Positions 60,298 through 64,000 of a DNA stretch of 64,000 nucleotides are shown piece by piece. Below the pieces are notes generated by a model, which was not told the origin of the DNA, made no database searches, and saw nothing but the letters and a program-made list of their open reading frames with translations. The DNA comes from Bolinopsis microptera (Eukaryota; Ctenophora; Tentaculata; Lobata; Bolinopsidae). A program made the translations under genes and the position numbers. The DNA lies in contig NC_087072.1 in assembly GCF_026151205.1 (NCBI RefSeq), positions 17,995,669 to 18,059,668 of the forward strand, in the 5' to 3' direction. Each line of letters starts with the position of its first letter. Position 1 is the first letter of the stretch.

Positions 60298-62345
60298 TAC
60301 ATTTCGGAAAGCAGCGTGGGTTTCAGAGTTCCGACTCCACTTGAGGATATGCTCCTGATAGCGTAATCCAGTTTCTTTATATTTGGGATAACCTCCGAAA
60401 CAGAAACCATGTCCCCCTCCGCCGCTTTTGTGGTGATGTAGAATGGCTTCAGTACCGCAGTAGCTTTGGTCAGAAGATCCCAATCGTGAGGAGTCATCTG
60501 CAAAATTCAGTTGATCAATACTTAGCCTGTACATTGAGAAGTGAGCTAGGAATTAGGAGGTCCAGCGGACAAGAATTTGTTCCAGTTACATTCCAGGGAC
60601 ATTGATTCTCTAAACTTGATGTTAACTAGTGCTACTCAGAAAATGAGCGATGAGTCAAAAGAGCTGCATGTAAACTGACCTGTTGAGATGCAGACAACGA
60701 TAACTCTGCATTTTGAGCGGTGATTGTTATTGCATATTTTTTATTCTGAAAGGCCTGGAACATCATGTAACAACTGTTCCATCTCGTGTCCACTGCAACT
60801 GGTCTGATGAGACTTGCCTCTACTGCTTGATTTTCATTCAGTAGACGTTTACCTGCATGTGCGGGATAGTTTAACATATGATAGTTAAGAAATGATAAAC
60901 GCAAGTCGTAACAATGATAGTTTTGCCAAGATTATGTCACTCAACGAACATGTACCTACGGCAACATTTTAATCAAACGTTATTAATGTGTACATTTCAG
61001 TAAGAAAATATTTTGAATCAGCCGTTATTATCAGATTAAGTATGTGACAATGAAATCATCAAACAGAAAACCTAAGGTAAATGTAGTGATTCTCACCTGC
61101 AGGGGTTCTAAACTCCTTGATAAGACTCTTGATCTTTTTGATAAGCCGGTTAACTCCACTTTGAGAAAAACAGAATTCTTTACGATGAGATTCAGTAGAT
61201 GGAGAAAACAGGATCCAGGCGGACAAAGCCTTTTTCATGTTCGAAGCAGTGTCGCTGATAACGCAGTGAAGTTTCTCTTCGGACAGACCCCATGCCTGCA
61301 GTACAAATGACACATTGTTCTTTAACGAGTCACGTAATAATTTGTAATTAGAAACTATGTGGGCAGCTAACGGTTAATATTTTCTACTATCAAAAAGCTA
61401 AGCGCACTCTGATGAACTCGAAATGAGCATGTATTTCGAATTTTACAATCTATATGGCATTGGCAGTCCTGAGTTCTGAGTTTGAAATTGATCATGGGGT
61501 TAGAAATGACACAAATTAGATATATATATGAGCTAAATTATTCAGATTTAACGATAGAACTTACCGGTATGTGCTCGGTTATAGGGAAGGCATCTCAGTA
61601 CAATAACTTTTCTTTCGAAGTTTGTAGTTACGAAGTGTATTATGACCCCCAAATAGGAATCCAGCGCTTTTGACAACCAAACATCACAGCTCAGACTGTA
61701 ATCAGCTCCTTTCAGTCAATAAATTTCTTCAGTTTAAACTGTACTCTATCATATAATTCAGGAAACAGTTTTGTGCGCACCACCTTCTCTGAGAGTATGT
61801 CAAACTTCTTGTTCAAACCTGAATGAGCCGGAAGTCAGATGATCTTAATTTATCTGTAAATTATTATCCAACAAATGATTGTCAATCTGCTGCTAATTTA
61901 CTTAAAAGCAATCAATTTTATCATCACAAAGAACTCAATTGGAATTGTAATCTGGAGTCATCACAGCTCGAGCCTAGAAAAGTTGTTTTTTTATTGAGCT
62001 AAGTTATTAAAAACGTCCCAAATCAATCTTACCGTCAACAAACTGTTGAAATTGTTCATTCTCAACAGTCGTGTATGGGAGCATCTGATCAATAATCCAT
62101 TTCAGGAGCAACTTTTTAGATCTTTTTGACGTTCATCAGTCTAGTAACAGTGGCGCCGCTCCAGACTGCCCCCAGTGTGGGCTGATTAGATGTTGTCAGT
62201 TGATACATCGATCTCCGCTCAGCTTCGACTTCATCAGACTTTTGTCTCTTGAGTCTTGACCCTCTGTGATTCACGTATTGCAGTTGCTTCCTTGTGTTTA
62301 GAAGGGTGCTTATGTTTCAAATGATCCCATAAAATGGTTACCTGG
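60298..62345 (-). pseudogene. hAT-superfamily (ZBED-like) transposase remnant
   Basis: Ordered pieces on the minus strand. A BED-finger half (LWDHLKHKHPSKHKEA) is at about 62345-62234. MLPYTTVENEQFQQFVDG is at 62113-62029. LNKKFDILSEKVVRTKLFPE to the DVWLSKALDSYLGVIIHFVT block is at 61818-61562. AWGLSEEKLHCVISDTASNM is at 61299-61096. KRLLNENQAV to VDTRWNSCYMMFQ is at about 60855-60640. MTPHDWDLLTKATAVLKPFY to VSEVIPNIKKL is at 60502-60298. Splice-like sites separate several pieces; for example, CCTGCAG|GTGAG and GCAG|GTAAACG join in phase. A TGA and frame change near 61730 interrupt the third piece. The C-terminal dimerisation region was not found. Confidence 0.8.
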
Positions 62346-62349
62346 ATAA

Positions 62350-62378
62350 TTAGAATTAGAATTAGAATTAGAATCAAA
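62350..62378. repeat. (AATTAG)n microsatellite
   Basis: Four to five copies of AATTAG. Confidence 0.85.
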
Positions 62379-62382
62379 TTTA

Positions 62383-64000
62383 CATAGAGTCCACTAGTAT
62401 TTAATATTAGCCTGTACTGGCTCAATAAAATGTGACCTCCAGATCAGTTAAATTAAGGGTGCTGGAAGAATTTGCATAGAGTCCACTAGTATTTAATATT
62501 AGCCTGTACTGGCTCAATAAAATGTGACCTCCAGATCAGTAAAATTAGGGGTGCTGGAAGAGCTGCATAGAGTCCACTAGTATTTAATATTAGCCTGTAC
62601 TGGCTCAATAAAATGTGACCGCCAGATCAGTAAATTTAGGGGTGCTGGGAGAGCTGCATAGAGTCCACTAGTATTCAATATTAGCCTGTACTGGCTCAAT
62701 AAAATGTGACCTCCAGATCAGTTAAATTAAGGGTGCTGGAAGAATTTGCATAGAGTCCACTAGTATTTAATATTAGCCTGTACTGGCTCAATAAAATGTG
62801 ACCTCCAGATCAGTAAAATTAAGGGTGCTGGAAGAGCTGCATAGAGTCCACTAGTATTTAATATTAGCCTGTACTGGCTCAATAAAATGTGACCTCCAGA
62901 TCAGTAAAATTAAGGGTGCTGGAAGAGCTGCATAGAGTCCACTAGTATTTAATATTAGCCTGTACTAGCTCAATAAAATGTGACCTCCAGATCAGTAAAA
63001 TTAGGGGTGCTGGAAGAGCTGCATAGAGTCCACTAGTATTTAATATTAGCCTGTACTGGTTCAATAAAATATGACCTCCAGATCAGCAAAATTAGGGGTG
63101 CTGGAAGAGCTGCATAAAGTCCACTAGTATTTAATATTAGCTTGTACTGGCTCAATAAAATGTGACCTCCAGATCAGTCAAATTAAGGGTGCTGGAAGAG
63201 CTGCATAGAGTCCACTAGTATTTAATATTAGCCTGTACTGGCTCAATAAAATGTGACCTCCAGATCAGTCAAATTAAGGGTGCTGGAGGAGCTGCATAGA
63301 GTCCACTAGTATTTAATATTAGCCTGTACTGGCTCAATAAAATGTGACCTCCAGATCAGTAAAATTAAGGGTGCTGGAAGAGCTGCATAGAGTCCACTAG
63401 TATTTAATATTAGCCTGTACTGGCTCAATAAAATGTGACCTCCAGATCAGTCAAATTAAGGGTGCTGGAAGAGCTGCATAGAGTCCACTAGTATTTAATA
63501 TTAGCCTGTACTGGCTCAATAAAATGTGACCTCCAGATCAGTAAAATTAGGGGTGCTGGAAGAGCTGCATAGAGTCCACTAGTATTTAATATTAGCCTGT
63601 ACTGGCTCAATAAAATGTGACCTCCAGATCAGTCAAATTAAGGGTGCTGGAAGAGCTGCATAGAGTCCACTAGTATTTAATATTAGCCTGTACTAGCTCA
63701 ATAAAATGTGACCTCCAGATTAGTCAAATTAAGGGTGCTGGAAGAGCTGCATAGAGTCCACTAGTATTTAATATTAGCCTGTACTGGCTCAATAAAATGT
63801 GACCGCCAGATCAGTAAATTTAGGGGTGCTGGGAGAGCTGCATAGAGTCCACTAGTATTCAATATTAGCCTGTACTGGCTCAATAAAATGTGACCTCCAG
63901 ATCAGTAAAATTAAGGGTGCTGGATGAGCTGCATAGAGTCCACTAGTATTTAATATTAGCCTGTACTGGCTCAATAAAATGTGACCTCCAGATCAGTAAA
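62383..64000. repeat. 91-bp tandem array running off the window
   Basis: At least 17 copies of a ~91-bp unit starting CATAGAGTCCACTAGTATTT and containing TTAGCCTGTACTGGCTCAAT and TGACCTCCAGATCAGT. Variants (AAGGG/AGGGG, GTAAA/GTCAA/GTTAA, CTCC/CGCC) recur at separated positions, a sign of multi-unit duplication. It adjoins the BED-finger end of the hAT remnant. No ORF of note. Confidence 0.96.

Noticed and set aside
62234-62425. 63-codon minus-strand ORF as an independent gene
   Set aside because: Its first half is the AATTAG microsatellite read as Leu-Ile repeats; the second half is the BED-finger piece of the hAT relic.

Overview
This is animal nuclear DNA. Every recognisable gene is eukaryotic: a DNMT3 DNA methyltransferase, papain-family proteases, a class A GPCR, Rab2 and another Rab. 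Most are split by GT-AG introns whose phases match at every junction I checked. Codon use is plain, the DNA is AT-rich, and palindromic, tandem and transposon-derived DNA is abundant. A retroelement endonuclease-like tail, hAT remnants and a tRNA-derived SINE suggest an early-branching metazoan, most likely a cnidarian. That placement is an inference; no species marker is visible.

Layout. From 1504 to 23666 (+) runs the 3' part of a DNMT3 gene: ADD zinc-finger exon, catalytic exons at 2366-3516, 10425-10538 and 23170-23666, true stop at 23666. None of these exons is predicted by a single long ORF; I found them by matching translated motifs and splice phases. Its 6.9 kb intron holds two nearly identical secreted cysteine proteases in head-to-head mirrored arms (4497-5940 + and 7796-8902 -), a SINE and a broken copy of a DNMT3 exon edge. 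Its 12.6 kb intron holds an intronless GPCR (20311-21366 +).

Between DNMT3 and Rab2 (29346-30901 -) lies a 2.1 kb inverted tandem array with a ~178 bp unit. Next come a three-exon secreted protein with 14 cysteines (33519-34458 +), a 323 bp palindrome, a divergent Rab without a prenylation tail (40515-41552 -), and a NERD-helicase gene split by a SINE (42890-45533 -). A homogeneous 391 bp satellite array (46193-49091) follows.

The last 15 kb is mostly mobile DNA: a decayed retroelement tail, direct repeats around a tRNA-like hairpin, a TTAA-bounded palindromic element, a LINE tail, an hAT transposase pseudogene and a 91 bp tandem array running off the window. A chain of three small exons on the minus strand (56940 to 54983) may be the 5' end of a further gene.

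The genes show no operon logic. The themes are genes nested in introns, a host methylation gene surrounded by transposon debris, and repeated formation of inverted duplications at scales from 60 bp to several kb.
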